From positions 2,790,001 to 2,854,000 of the forward strand of contig OZ244857.1 of NCBI GenBank assembly GCA_965220935.1: a DNA stretch of 64,000 nucleotides, given 5' to 3'. How positions within the stretch are numbered: the first letter of the stretch is position 1; the number at the start of each line of letters is the position of its first letter. Origin of the DNA: Bin80 sp965220935 (GTDB lineage: Bacteria > Bacteroidota > Rhodothermia > Rhodothermales > Bin80). The translations under genes were made by a program, and so were the position numbers. Below, piece by piece: positions 1-9,486 of the stretch. A model generated the notes under the pieces. That model did not search any database and was not told the DNA's origin. It saw only the letters and a list, made by a program, of their open reading frames with translations.

Positions 1-99
1 CTATATTTGATCCAAATTCAGTGTATAGGCCACTGATTTTGCCTAAAATCTCTGCCGCACGGACGCACCTTTCCCACCTCCAATGGTGGAGTAAGTTTT

Positions 100-1378
100 T
101 TGTGGCTCAGACTTTTACGCCGCTTGGCGAAACGACTCTCGGTGTCGGGCCATCAACACCTTCCCGATTCGGCACAAATTCGTGGCGACCACACTTGCGC
201 CGATGCTTCGCGCAAACCCCGCCTTACCTCCTTTGGTGCGAATACGCGCACCTCCATGCCAGAGTTGATGCAGGACTCAATCTGCGCATGCTGCCGACGT
301 TTTCGCGCTCTATCTTGTTCTTATAGCCCTTTTTGGGAAGAATGACCTCTATATCCAGAGCGCTTAATGCCTCAAAATTCTGAGGCGATCAAAACTCATG
401 GATCCAAGCTTTTCAAACTCTGACCTATACTTGGTGGCGATTTGAATAGTCATATCTACATCTGATTGCGTCCACATGATCTCCCATCCCAGAATCAAGC
501 CATGTTGACACTCGCGGCGGGAACCCCCAACTCTACCTGATTGGGCATGGCCTTCCCCTTGCATATCCAACGCGTAGGCTCGGCGATAATAACTTCTCTG
601 CATTGGGAATCTTTTCCCCCTCTATCACATGAACCAAATCTACCAACCTATTGAACTGTTCAATCACCTTTTCTAATGGCGCAATCCGACTTGAACTTCA
701 GTCTACACTTCTGAATCCGATAGTAACAAATCAAGGCTAAGACCAGCTCTGGATTCGTCTCACGCTTTTTGGTGGTGTTGATCTCCAAATAGGTATTGTT
801 AATCGTTATGATCAAATGCTTTAACTGACGCCAACCTCGCGCGCCCCCAATAAAAGATCTTCAAGGCCCAAGCTGCATGGCCAGGATGATCGAATCGCGT
901 AACATCCGAACATCATGACGAATCCGTCCGCGGGCATCGGACGCAACTCCAAAGACCTCTAACCCATGATCCGATTGAGGGTCAACCAAATGTCATCGGT
1001 GATCAGACTTACATTGTTGATAATCGTCTGCACACGATACAAGGACTTCGTACCAAAATCACTCGTATCATTCTGTAATAAGGTGCGAATGCTCGCAGAG
1101 TCATTAACCGTAAACATCAATCGGTCAAAATCATAATCAAGCCCGAATTTTAGTACGGCTAAGACAAAGACGCGCCAGTACGTCAGCCCCGGTGTTTTGA
1201 TCTGTGTTCTCTCCGATCGCCTCTTGCAGGTACATGACAATCCGATTCCGTAGATCTGTGGCCATCCAGATGGACTGCAATGCTAAGATGATTTGGGACG
1301 TATCGTCTGAGGATCTACAAAAATATCCTCAATGGAAGCCATCCCCAGTGTCGGTTCAGTGTCAAATTGTGCGCGCAT
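100..1378 (-). pseudogene. Decayed ISNCY-like transposase
   Basis: Reading the minus strand from an ATG at 1378 gives pieces of one transposase in shifting frames. The N-terminus contains LGMASIEDIFVDPQTIR. A middle piece (1240-959) contains PGLTYWRVFVLAVLKFGLD followed by a FDRL...N...IR helix. A third piece (603-364) contains the DVDMTIQIATKYR / MSFDR catalytic-core segment. The C-terminal piece starts with VILPKKGYKNKIERE at about 345. This order and these motifs resemble ISNCY-type DDE transposases. Several frameshifts and a stop near 1265 show that it is not translated as one protein. The terminal repeats were not located, and the element may continue beyond position 1. Confidence 0.75.
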
Positions 1379-1830
1379 GGTCAATGATGTGATTAAATGA
1401 ACGGTGAAGATTTTTCAAATCTTGATCAATTCAGAAAGAAAAACCCCAGAAAAGTCCTATAAATACAGTGATATCCACCGCCACAGGAAAAGTTTCGAAT
1501 TTTTCATGAAAAATCTTCAACGCCTAAAATAACCGCAAAATGAACAAGCAAACTACCGGTAAGTACTTGTAAAATATAGCCCCTGCGATCCTATGCACCC
1601 CAGAATTAGAGTTTATTGTCAGGCACATTTAGCAATTGGGGTGATGTCTGAATTTATCTGAACATGAGGATTCAACTGATCCAATTTTCAAAATAGTTTG
1701 GTAAAAGTAACCTTTCTTTCGTATCTTTGTTGAAATTGTCTGATATAATTATTCTTTTCTTATGAGAAGTTACTTCCTATGGCCTAAGATGGCTACCTCT
1801 GAATTAACGCACAATTCTGACGATTCAGAA
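1379..1830. other. Intergenic region between IS remnant and the accessory operon
   Basis: No convincing gene is seen. The region holds a Bacteroidota-type promoter at 1697-1729 and the 5' arm of a hairpin at 1806-1837. The remainder is AT-rich without recognisable coding content. Confidence 0.6.
1697..1729 (+). promoter_or_regulatory. Bacteroidota-type promoter (TTTG / TATCTTTG)
   Basis: TTTG at 1697-1700 is followed after 21 nt by TATCTTTG at 1722-1729, matching the primary sigma-factor promoter of Bacteroidota (TTTG, about 19 nt, TAnnTTTG) with a slightly long spacer. It lies about 100 nt upstream of the first gene of the ZorAB/tubulin-Hsp70 locus and is the only good promoter seen for that operon. 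Confidence 0.55.
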
Positions 1831-1837
1831 GTGCGTT
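1806..1837 (+). promoter_or_regulatory. Hairpin overlapping a candidate GTG start
   Basis: AACGCAC (1806-1812) pairs with GTGCGTT (1831-1837). Inside it, after a two-base bulge, TTCTGA (1815-1820) pairs with TCAGAA (1825-1830) around a CGAT loop. The 3' arm contains the GTG at 1831, the best upstream start for the following lipoprotein. The hairpin lies in the predicted leader and could hide that start or act as an attenuator; this role is inferred. Confidence 0.5.
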
Positions 1838-1846
1838 TACGAAAAT

Positions 1847-1865
1847 CCCCCCCCCCCATTTTTTT
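1847..1865 (+). repeat. Homopolymer tract C11-A-T7
   Basis: Eleven C residues (1847-1857), one A and seven T residues lie at the 5' end of the lipoprotein gene. From the GTG at 1831 the present C11 length runs into a TAA at 1882. A tract of 12 or 9 C would join the GTG to a classical lipoprotein signal ending in FSTGC. The tract therefore sits where slipped-strand mispairing would switch the gene on and off. Confidence 0.6.
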
Positions 1866-1889
1866 CGTAACTGTGCTGTTTTAATCCTT

Positions 1890-2339
1890 TTGCTGTTCAG
1901 CACAGGTTGCACCGAAATTACCGATCATTGTATTGAAGGCCCAATATTAGGGAAGTACTGGCTTCCTTCTTGGTTACCAAATGGGCTATTCCTCATCACC
2001 CAAACATTTATAGTCTGGGCAGCACTTACCTCTGTCACCAGCTGGCTTCTGTATAGAACTCAGCTGAGCAAACGAAAAGAATGGAACATTCGTAGTCATC
2101 AAAACATCCCTCCGCTAATACACCGTCTGATGATTCCTATAATTTTTTGGGGCCTTGTGTTTCTTCCTATAATTTGGTTTGTGTTCATTGTGAATGCACT
2201 CGGAGGATATTGCTCACCATCTCAGTCGTTCTTCAACATCATCGGCGGGGTGATCGGCGGATTTGTCGGATGGGGAGCTATATTCAAATACTATTATCAA
2301 ACAAAAATTCAAAAACTGTTTAACCCCTATCATGAATAA
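1890..2339 (+). CDS. Small lipoprotein/membrane protein, first gene of accessory operon
   Basis: This protein has no family I recognise. It has a hydrophobic run ending in a lipobox-like FSTGC, then two further hydrophobic segments: one around FLITQTFIVWAALTSV, and a stretch around residues 75-135 rich in I, F and G, with a GGVIGGFVGWG motif near the end. It ends in a basic cytoplasmic-type tail. The given start is a TTG at 1890, which would leave a very short signal. The open frame upstream encodes a better signal peptide (RNCAVLILLLFSTGC) but has no start codon unless the C11 tract changes length. Its stop overlaps the ATG of the tubulin-Hsp70 gene (ATG at 2332), so the two are translationally coupled and probably work together. 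Confidence 0.6.
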   Translation: MLFSTGCTEITDHCIEGPILGKYWLPSWLPNGLFLITQTFIVWAALTSVTSWLLYRTQLSKRKEWNIRSHQNIPPLIHRLMIPIIFWGLVFLPIIWFVFIVNALGGYCSPSQSFFNIIGGVIGGFVGWGAIFKYYYQTKIQKLFNPYHE

Positions 2340-5300
2340 CAATTATTTTGTTGGCTGCGGTGGAACGGGGGCTCATGTGATGCTAGCCATGATTCGTCTT
2401 CATATACTCGGATACCCTTTTGGATTGTTCACCAAAAATCCCGATAATAAATTTCCCGACTTGATTTTAATAGATCAAGATCAAACGCCAAGTAATGGTA
2501 CAGCTTGGAAGAAGGTCATAGATCTACTGAAAGACCATCCAGGGCGATTGATTCCTAGGGAATTATTTAGATCAAATTGCCTCCCCACCTATAAAGGAAT
2601 CACGCCGTTACCCGACGGAGCAGATAAGAATTGGCCAACAGGTGAGCAAGAGCAACTCAAAGATAGATTTACAGACGATTCATTGTTTGATTTAATCACA
2701 GATCGCGATCAACAAACGATTAAATATTCTAAGGGTATGATGGCATCTCCCGCTGTTGGATCCATGATATTTAAGCTCAAAGAACAAGATATAGATGACT
2801 CTGGGACAGATTACACCACATTGTTGAATAGTCTAGCTGGAAACCCAGTAGTGGTATGTGGTTCTATTGTAGGGGGAACAGGAGCTTCTGTAACCCCGAC
2901 TTTAGCCGATACTCTGCATAAGAAAAATGCTGAAGTCATGTCTGTTCTAATCCACAGATGGTTTAAACTCCGTGAAACCGATGACGGTGGTAATAAAAAT
3001 AAAGATGCAGCAGAGCGCAACACAATCATGATGGAAAATGCATCCACCGGTCTAGCTTTTTCTGGTGAGAACTTAGCCAATAGAGTTGCCACTGTATTGG
3101 TTGGTGTGCCAGATCTTGTTCCACGTGATTGGTACGGTGATAACGAACAACCTTCTTGTGATTCATATGCACATGCTGTGGCTGCTATTGCAGGAATGAG
3201 ACATTTATTGGATAAGTCTGTTGGTAAAGGATTGTATGGTGTTTGCGCGTCTGACAACTCAAAGTTGACAGATGACATCAGAATTGGTCCTACAGAAGAT
3301 TCTATCCTTGGAGTTTTGTATGGGCAGGCAAGCTTGTTGGTGCACATTCTTAACGTCTACTGTGATACCCTAGAGAAATATGATCAGCAATCAAAAAAAC
3401 TCAACGAGAGAAAATCTTTGGGGAGGTATCTCAATGTTGGATCAAAAGATTTTCCAAAATTGAATATATGCCAATGGGTACTTGATGGCGTTAACGGGGA
3501 CATCTCCCAAATTGATGATGTCATTTTTGAATTAAACAAAATCATTAAAATCTATGAGGACAAGAAAGGGAAGAAGGGTATCCTGGCATGGCTTCGCAAA
3601 CTGGGAATAGCCGATTACGATCTTGATCGGAAGAGTCACTTTCACTTTGAGTTGAATCATATTGAGCGAATTCGGAAAACACTTAATAGTGGCGACGAAG
3701 GCCTACCCTCAATTGATAATGAAACATTTGAAAACTTCAATCTCAACAATGAGATTACCATAGATAAGAAGGAAGAATTTATCGCCCTGTCGCTGTTTCA
3801 TTGGACTGCTAAATGGATTAAGGATTCTTGGACCCCGCCGCCTGTTGACGGGCCCAAGGTTGCTGGATCTGGCTACTGGCCTATGCCTAATGATGCAGGG
3901 CTGGCTCCAAATTGGACTTCAAAGCCTGGTGAATTCGGAGAGGTTGATGGTGTTAACATTGGCCAAACTATTGATAATTACTATAAACTATCCAATCTAT
4001 CTTCCAATGGATGGGCACATCCAGTCTCAGTAGTCCAGTATTTTAAGTTTCTACTTAAAAAGAAAGATGATATTGCTATTCGTAAATTACAGATACTCTT
4101 CGTTGGGTACACAACCCAAGTGTTGACATTACAAGAGATTGGCGATTCAAATACTGGTAACACTCTTTCATTTGACACATTAGTCAGAAGTTACAACCCA
4201 TCTCTTGCAACACATCAATTAGTTCATTATAAGAATAAAAAGATATACGGATTTAATTCACCAGATACACTCTTCTGCCCAGTTCCTGACATTACCAATG
4301 AAGATTGGCGTAATCTATGGCAGGAAATAAATGGATACACCGCAGATGATAATTGGGAAAGATCCTCTAATTGGCTCGGTCATGCCAGAGAATCCAAAAA
4401 TATTATTACTTTCTGGGCTGATTATTTTCAAGGTGATAGACTGGATTGGTCTAAGCCTTTAATTGACAGAGATTTTTCTGAGCCGATGCCTTTCGGGATA
4501 GCCGAGTGGTTATCGGTTACTGGTAAAAAAAGAGAGATTCCATTACCAATCTTGGGTTACTCCTCTAAGTTTCCAAGTGAATGTCCGTCCATTTCCTTTA
4601 ATGATCCATTTGATGGAAATATTCTTAAAGATATCCCTGACTTGACTCAGTTTAAAGGATACTCCATAATCAAGAATGCATCTTTCCCAAATGACACAAC
4701 TAAGGTCAACCTTATATGGAAAGATCATCTGGATGCCTTACAAACACAGAAAAAGATTTTTGCGTGGGGATTAGAAAAGGCAAAAAATCAGACTTGGGTC
4801 ATGATCAGAGCAGATGGAGATTTTAAGGTAATTAATATCAACAACCTTCGCGTCATTGATCTTGAATCCATCAAAATTCAACGTTGTATTCCCCTTAAAC
4901 ATAATCCCGTTCCAGGATCCTCATCTAATCTCAACAAGGGAGATCTCAAATTTCCCGATCTTCCAATACTGCCAGATTATATTGGATTAGTCAATGCTCC
5001 ACCTGAAGGTCAAGTCAGCAAACAGAAATTGATAGATAGCAACTGGAAGGATATTTCTCGCTACAAGACAAGTGCCAATAGTAATAGTGTAACATGGGAG
5101 GTTCATTTTGATGGGCGCCCAGGCCCTGAATCAATTACGGTGGCCAATGTTGCAAAAGAGACCCAAGCCCACTGGATGGTCTGGCCTAACTTCAAATTAA
5201 AGGGCGGCATCTCGCCATGGAAAGCGTACTACATCTACGAACACTCAAAGAGCAAAGATTTAGAAGCTAAAGTTATGGCCTTTGATCAACAGAATGGCCA

Positions 5301-7278
5301 GCTAAGCCTGTATGATAATCAACCTCAAAATTGCGGACCTCGGCGCGCTTTGAAGTTCAATTCTGGTCAACACAAGACTGAAGGGGCCCCCATTGCTATT
5401 AGTGCATACGATCGTGACAAAAAAGAACATGTAGGTCTCTATATGATCCAATTAAAAGAGTACTATCAAGATAACGACCCCTCTCCATGGCAAATCGCGA
5501 TTGACTTTGGAACATCTCACACGGTTGCAGCCCAACTTAATCCAAAAAAGAATGTGACTCAACCGATTGAACTTGATGCAGAATTAGGTAAAAATCAAAG
5601 CCAGATATCGTTGCATGTGAGTGAAAATTGGCCAGATAGTCCGTCTCAAGTACGTGAGATGCAACTTGACATGTGGAGGCCAACCTATATTGAGATTGGT
5701 AAAGTAGGGATACATAAATCAGTCGTGCCTACTGATCTGTGGTCTACTGTAAAAATTGATGGAAATTTTCCGTATGCTGGATTCAAAAACAGTTGGCAAC
5801 CCATGACAGATTACTCCATACCAATCGTGCGGTTAGAACGGGAGGATTCACATGATCATGTAATTTCAGGCTTTAAATGGAAAGAGACATTTACTAATAA
5901 GTTTCAAAACAGTGATCTTGAATGGTTTCAGGAAAGATACCTTAGGATGGTCATTGAAGTGTTTGTGGCCGATATGATTATGCACAAGAATAGGTTGCCT
6001 CGTGAAATCCAGTTTACATTTACATACCCGTTACGCGCAGCAAGCGACGGTACTATTGGGATCATTGAGAGAGCAATCAAACAAGCATTAACAGACAGTT
6101 CAGCCGATCTTGGCTTCCAGTTAACATCAAATGGCAATAATAATTTTAAATTCTACTCCGAATCTCATGCGGCTGCTGATGTGTCAGGTAAGAAAAATTT
6201 TGGAGAGGTCAGACTTGTAGCTGATCTCGGTGGAGGAACGCTTGATGTATTCATATCCACTGACCCGCGAAATGATAAAGACTTTCGATTTAAAAAGGCG
6301 GTTGCCTACAGTGTAAGGATTGGAGGTGATTTGTTGCTTGACCAGTTGGCCGATCCAACGAACAATTATCTACCCAAAGATACGGGTGCGGGTTGGGGAA
6401 CAGATAAAGAAACTCGAAAAAAGAAATTACGTGCATGGATGCGCTTGAAGGGATCAGAAAAACTTTTTTCTCCATCTTCGGTCGAACAAAAATCAGAAGA
6501 ACTACGTCTCAGTGCATTTAATAATAAAGGAGACTCCGAAAAATCTCGCACCTTGATAACTAGGTATTTTGGACTCATTACTGATTTTCTAGCGCGAAGC
6601 ATCGTGGCGTATATATCAACGGATGTGTATCCCAAATTAAAGGAAGCCAACCAAGAGTCACATCTAAAACTGAATATCCGTATCCAAGGTAATGGATGGA
6701 GACTTTGGTACGGTAGTTCTTCATACCCTGAAATTCAGAGTGAAATTGAAAAAGCAATTAAATCAATTGCAAAAAAATTATTGAAAGATATAAAATCTGT
6801 TGATCCGTCATTGCACAGTGAAAAACCCGATTTATGGGTTCCTGACGGACAACTGCTTGGCCAAATAGAGCCCAAGGTAGGCCCAATTCTTAATGCCATT
6901 GGTAAGAAAAATATGGATCCTTACGAAACGGATGACAAATGTTATACATTCCCTTTGTGCAATGTAACACTTCTTGAGGGGACTAGTGAAGGAAAAAATC
7001 AGTGCAAAGACTGGTTTGCTACACTACCGTTCGCTGTTTCACCAAATACAAGACTCCAAATCGATAAATTTAGCCCCCCACTGAACCCTGATCATCTTCT
7101 TGTGACTCCCCAAGAAACCTATGAAGAGGTTGATACTCCCTGCATGAACAAAATTAATACACAAATTCAGAAACAACAAAACTATGATCCTACTCTTGGA
7201 CTTTTTTCACCTATCGCCGCAATCATCTGGGAAGAGGTGTTTGGCTCAGACACATTCAAAAAATCTAATGAAGATTAA
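2332..7278 (+). CDS. Tubulin-like / Hsp70-like fusion protein (1648 aa)
   Basis: The N-terminal part resembles the bacterial tubulin-like family (Tubulin_2). It has a glycine-rich FVGCGGTGAHV loop at residues 6-16, a LILID strand near 45, and a tubulin-signature-type loop GSIVGGTGAS at 177-186. A long region of about 750 residues (roughly 300-1045) has no recognisable domain. From about 1055 the protein becomes an actin/Hsp70-type ATPase, with phosphate-1 motif IAIDFGTSH, phosphate-2 motif VADLGGGTLDVF near 1296, and a third motif IRIQGNGWRL further on. A single polypeptide with both a GTPase-type and an ATPase-type cytoskeletal fold is unusual. The ATG at 2332 is chosen over an upstream in-frame start because it couples to the preceding gene's stop and begins right at the nucleotide-binding strand. 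No signal peptide is present, so it should be cytoplasmic. The frame is intact over almost 5 kb. Confidence 0.75.
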   Translation: MNNNYFVGCGGTGAHVMLAMIRLHILGYPFGLFTKNPDNKFPDLILIDQDQTPSNGTAWKKVIDLLKDHPGRLIPRELFRSNCLPTYKGITPLPDGADKNWPTGEQEQLKDRFTDDSLFDLITDRDQQTIKYSKGMMASPAVGSMIFKLKEQDIDDSGTDYTTLLNSLAGNPVVVCGSIVGGTGASVTPTLADTLHKKNAEVMSVLIHRWFKLRETDDGGNKNKDAAERNTIMMENASTGLAFSGENLANRVATVLVGVPDLVPRDWYGDNEQPSCDSYAHAVAAIAGMRHLLDKSVGKGLYGVCASDNSKLTDDIRIGPTEDSILGVLYGQASLLVHILNVYCDTLEKYDQQSKKLNERKSLGRYLNVGSKDFPKLNICQWVLDGVNGDISQIDDVIFELNKIIKIYEDKKGKKGILAWLRKLGIADYDLDRKSHFHFELNHIERIRKTLNSGDEGLPSIDNETFENFNLNNEITIDKKEEFIALSLFHWTAKWIKDSWTPPPVDGPKVAGSGYWPMPNDAGLAPNWTSKPGEFGEVDGVNIGQTIDNYYKLSNLSSNGWAHPVSVVQYFKFLLKKKDDIAIRKLQILFVGYTTQVLTLQEIGDSNTGNTLSFDTLVRSYNPSLATHQLVHYKNKKIYGFNSPDTLFCPVPDITNEDWRNLWQEINGYTADDNWERSSNWLGHARESKNIITFWADYFQGDRLDWSKPLIDRDFSEPMPFGIAEWLSVTGKKREIPLPILGYSSKFPSECPSISFNDPFDGNILKDIPDLTQFKGYSIIKNASFPNDTTKVNLIWKDHLDALQTQKKIFAWGLEKAKNQTWVMIRADGDFKVININNLRVIDLESIKIQRCIPLKHNPVPGSSSNLNKGDLKFPDLPILPDYIGLVNAPPEGQVSKQKLIDSNWKDISRYKTSANSNSVTWEVHFDGRPGPESITVANVAKETQAHWMVWPNFKLKGGISPWKAYYIYEHSKSKDLEAKVMAFDQQNGQLSLYDNQPQNCGPRRALKFNSGQHKTEGAPIAISAYDRDKKEHVGLYMIQLKEYYQDNDPSPWQIAIDFGTSHTVAAQLNPKKNVTQPIELDAELGKNQSQISLHVSENWPDSPSQVREMQLDMWRPTYIEIGKVGIHKSVVPTDLWSTVKIDGNFPYAGFKNSWQPMTDYSIPIVRLEREDSHDHVISGFKWKETFTNKFQNSDLEWFQERYLRMVIEVFVADMIMHKNRLPREIQFTFTYPLRAASDGTIGIIERAIKQALTDSSADLGFQLTSNGNNNFKFYSESHAAADVSGKKNFGEVRLVADLGGGTLDVFISTDPRNDKDFRFKKAVAYSVRIGGDLLLDQLADPTNNYLPKDTGAGWGTDKETRKKKLRAWMRLKGSEKLFSPSSVEQKSEELRLSAFNNKGDSEKSRTLITRYFGLITDFLARSIVAYISTDVYPKLKEANQESHLKLNIRIQGNGWRLWYGSSSYPEIQSEIEKAIKSIAKKLLKDIKSVDPSLHSEKPDLWVPDGQLLGQIEPKVGPILNAIGKKNMDPYETDDKCYTFPLCNVTLLEGTSEGKNQCKDWFATLPFAVSPNTRLQIDKFSPPLNPDHLLVTPQETYEEVDTPCMNKINTQIQKQQNYDPTLGLFSPIAAIIWEEVFGSDTFKKSNED

Positions 7279-7328
7279 CATTAACGTGGTCTTTAGACTT
7301 TCTAATTCCGCAAACTCTTAGCTGTACA

Positions 7329-7748
7329 ATGCATTTAAATTTCTCCGCAGGACGACTGATTGAGATTGCTCAAGGTTCTCACCTTATCTATATAAAACAT
7401 CCGATTCGGGCGCTCCTCAAAGGAGTGAAAAAGATCATTGATTTGATCATGAATCTGTTCACGCCTCAACACTCCAAATCCGACTCTCTGGAGGGTTACC
7501 TCCTGCGTAGACTGAAAACGATTGTTGAGAATTTCCCGCAATTGGAATGCCCATTAACCAACCCCATTTCTGAGGAGCAAAAACCGCATTGGTCATCCTC
7601 TCACTCTATTGATTTAACTCGAGACAAATCGGATAATTACGCTGATAAATTATATCTGAAAATACTTCAAGATTCCTTGTATATCACACAAGAGATCCTT
7701 GAAAAATTAAACTTAGAAAAACCTCTCATTTCACAACAATTACCTTGA
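7329..7748 (+). CDS. Hypothetical protein, accessory operon
   Basis: This 139-residue protein is not recognised. The N-terminal half is basic and amphipathic (IYIKHPIRALLKGVKKIIDL), the middle is polar, and the C-terminus is predicted helical (YADKLYLKILQDSLYITQEI). No signal peptide or zinc motif is seen. It starts 50 nt after the tubulin-Hsp70 gene and ends 34 nt before the zinc-ribbon gene, so it is probably cotranscribed. It may be a small adaptor for its neighbours, but that is position-based only. Confidence 0.55.
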   Translation: MHLNFSAGRLIEIAQGSHLIYIKHPIRALLKGVKKIIDLIMNLFTPQHSKSDSLEGYLLRRLKTIVENFPQLECPLTNPISEEQKPHWSSSHSIDLTRDKSDNYADKLYLKILQDSLYITQEILEKLNLEKPLISQQLP

Positions 7749-7782
7749 TTCTCGTTGCAACATTATTTACACTTAAAGTATC

Positions 7783-8046
7783 ATGAGCAGACCGAAATGT
7801 CCTGATTGCAGTCGTCTAATGGTTCCCCGATATGCTAGACGAGGACCTAATGCTGGCAGTCATTTTTGGGGGTGTTCAGACTATCCAGAATGTACGGGTG
7901 CCAGTGATATGGATACTCCAGATTGTCCAGAATGCGGAAGCGATATGGTGCCAAGAAAGGCCACGAGAGGCCAAAACGCAGGAAACTACTTTTATGGATG
8001 TAAAGATTGGTCAACAACAGGTTGTAAAGGAATCATTGACCTGTAG
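7783..8046 (+). CDS. Double topoisomerase-type zinc-ribbon protein
   Basis: The 87-residue protein is almost entirely two zinc ribbons of the type found at the C-terminus of topoisomerase I (zf-C4_Topoisom). The first runs from CPDC near residue 6 to a GC...C pair ending YPECTG. The second runs from CPEC to a GC...GCKG pair. Both repeats carry the R.G.NAG.(H/Y)F.GC core. Such ribbons bind single-stranded nucleic acid in topoisomerases, so nucleic-acid binding is plausible here. The gene sits between the small unknown gene and the lipoprotein gene with short gaps, in the same operon as the ZorAB-like pair. Confidence 0.75.
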   Translation: MSRPKCPDCSRLMVPRYARRGPNAGSHFWGCSDYPECTGASDMDTPDCPECGSDMVPRKATRGQNAGNYFYGCKDWSTTGCKGIIDL

Positions 8047-8101
8047 TTTCTGAATACTCTTAGTTAAGTACTACTGATCCCCCATCGTGTGAAAAAGATT
8101 T

Positions 8102-9484
8102 ATGCCTAAGTTAATTATATCTGCTTTAACCCTTATTACTTTAGTTATAGTTACCGGTTGTGATGATCCATCAGAAGAACCCAGTCAAAATGAGACTGAT
8201 ACAGCACCGACAAAAGTGGTTCAGGTTGATCTTCAACCCGTGTGGGATGCTGCAACCTCCTCACCCACCCACGATATTGATTCAGAGAGTTTTTATCTAT
8301 TCTGGGATCGCTCTATCCCTATTGGAGGATATATTCATCAAATAAATCAAGATGACAGATTCAACCTTCAAAGAATACATGAATCGCTTTTAAATGCGCA
8401 TCTGCTCTCAAATGATAAGCATGGCGAAGTTCAATGTAGAGGAATTACAGACTTAATTTCTCCCTTTGATTGTGATACTCGATTATTGTCGAGGAATTTT
8501 TTTGATGGCACAAATTCTCGCTTGGATAAAGGTGTTAACTATGTGATTGAAGCACTTACAAGCGGATCCCTGTCACTCGCTACTCTAATCACAGATCTAG
8601 TAGTTACCGCTGAGAGTGGAAATCAGACAGTGATTGGTGCCCACTTATTACGGCAGTATTTTAATCAACCTGCCATCAGAGGCGCTTTCAACGAAGGCAA
8701 ATTTCACGTCGCAATTCTAGGTATTAAAACGAATTACTGGGGGGTGCAGGCGGGGGTGTGTCGCAATCTTCAGGGTTCTTTAGGATGCTGGTATGATGAA
8801 GGTGATAGAAGATATAAACGATTAAATGATGTAGCTCAGAGACCGATCTATATTCTCATTTTAGGGCGAAACATTAGTGGCACAGACGACAACTTGGTGA
8901 ACAAGTTTACCAAAAAACTACATGAATTAATTTCTGATCATGGATTTGATGCGGTTCAATATGAACTAATCACCACTGGTGCATTACGGACGCCAGCCGA
9001 CTTTGAATGGAATCCTGTTGATGTTGGTAGAGGACGTCCCCCCGTAGACTTAGATCCTCAGCGCGGATATTCTTGTAATGAAGATAAACCTCACATGCTA
9101 AAAGCCAAATTCATTGATAGCGGAGTATCTATTGATGAAATTGTAGCCCAGAACTTTGGTGATGATCATCCAGAGATTTCAATCCAGAAATATGAGAATC
9201 ATGAAATGAGTATCAGCCTAGACTGCAAGTCTGTACGTAATAAAATTGGTACAGATAGAACTAGGGAAAATAAAATTTGTACACAAGAAGGGAGGGTTAA
9301 TCCATCGCTAAGCTCAGTTCAGGTCAAACTCAGATATGACCAACCCAGTGATGATTGGAGTGCTTGGTCTTCTCGGGATCAAAGAGTTGACGCAACGCCC
9401 TTTTTAACAGAATTTATTGAAAGCATACGCCCAAGCTATTATTCAGCAACTATTTCACCTTTCCCACCTCTGGATTGCAGTTAA
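8102..9484 (+). CDS. Predicted lipoprotein with vWA-like N-terminal motif
   Basis: The N-terminus is a lipoprotein signal ending in VIVTGC (Cys 20), followed by an acidic DDPSEEPSQNE linker, so the body should be exported and lipid-anchored. A strand followed by DRSIPIGGYI (about residues 69-78) recalls the metal-binding D-x-S loop of vWA-like domains, but key positions differ and the assignment is tentative. A second strand segment, RPIYILILGRNISG, near residue 255 is also Rossmann-like. Several cysteines may form disulfides. It ends 2 nt before the ATG of the ZorA-like gene. It could be the periplasmic partner or sensor of the ZorAB-like channel; that is inference from position and localisation. 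Confidence 0.6.
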   Translation: MPKLIISALTLITLVIVTGCDDPSEEPSQNETDTAPTKVVQVDLQPVWDAATSSPTHDIDSESFYLFWDRSIPIGGYIHQINQDDRFNLQRIHESLLNAHLLSNDKHGEVQCRGITDLISPFDCDTRLLSRNFFDGTNSRLDKGVNYVIEALTSGSLSLATLITDLVVTAESGNQTVIGAHLLRQYFNQPAIRGAFNEGKFHVAILGIKTNYWGVQAGVCRNLQGSLGCWYDEGDRRYKRLNDVAQRPIYILILGRNISGTDDNLVNKFTKKLHELISDHGFDAVQYELITTGALRTPADFEWNPVDVGRGRPPVDLDPQRGYSCNEDKPHMLKAKFIDSGVSIDEIVAQNFGDDHPEISIQKYENHEMSISLDCKSVRNKIGTDRTRENKICTQEGRVNPSLSSVQVKLRYDQPSDDWSAWSSRDQRVDATPFLTEFIESIRPSYYSATISPFPPLDCS

Positions 9485-9486
9485 TA

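Noticed and set aside
2811..3347. 178-residue open frame on the minus strand inside the tubulin-Hsp70 gene
   Set aside because: Shadow of the well-supported + strand gene, without recognisable domains.
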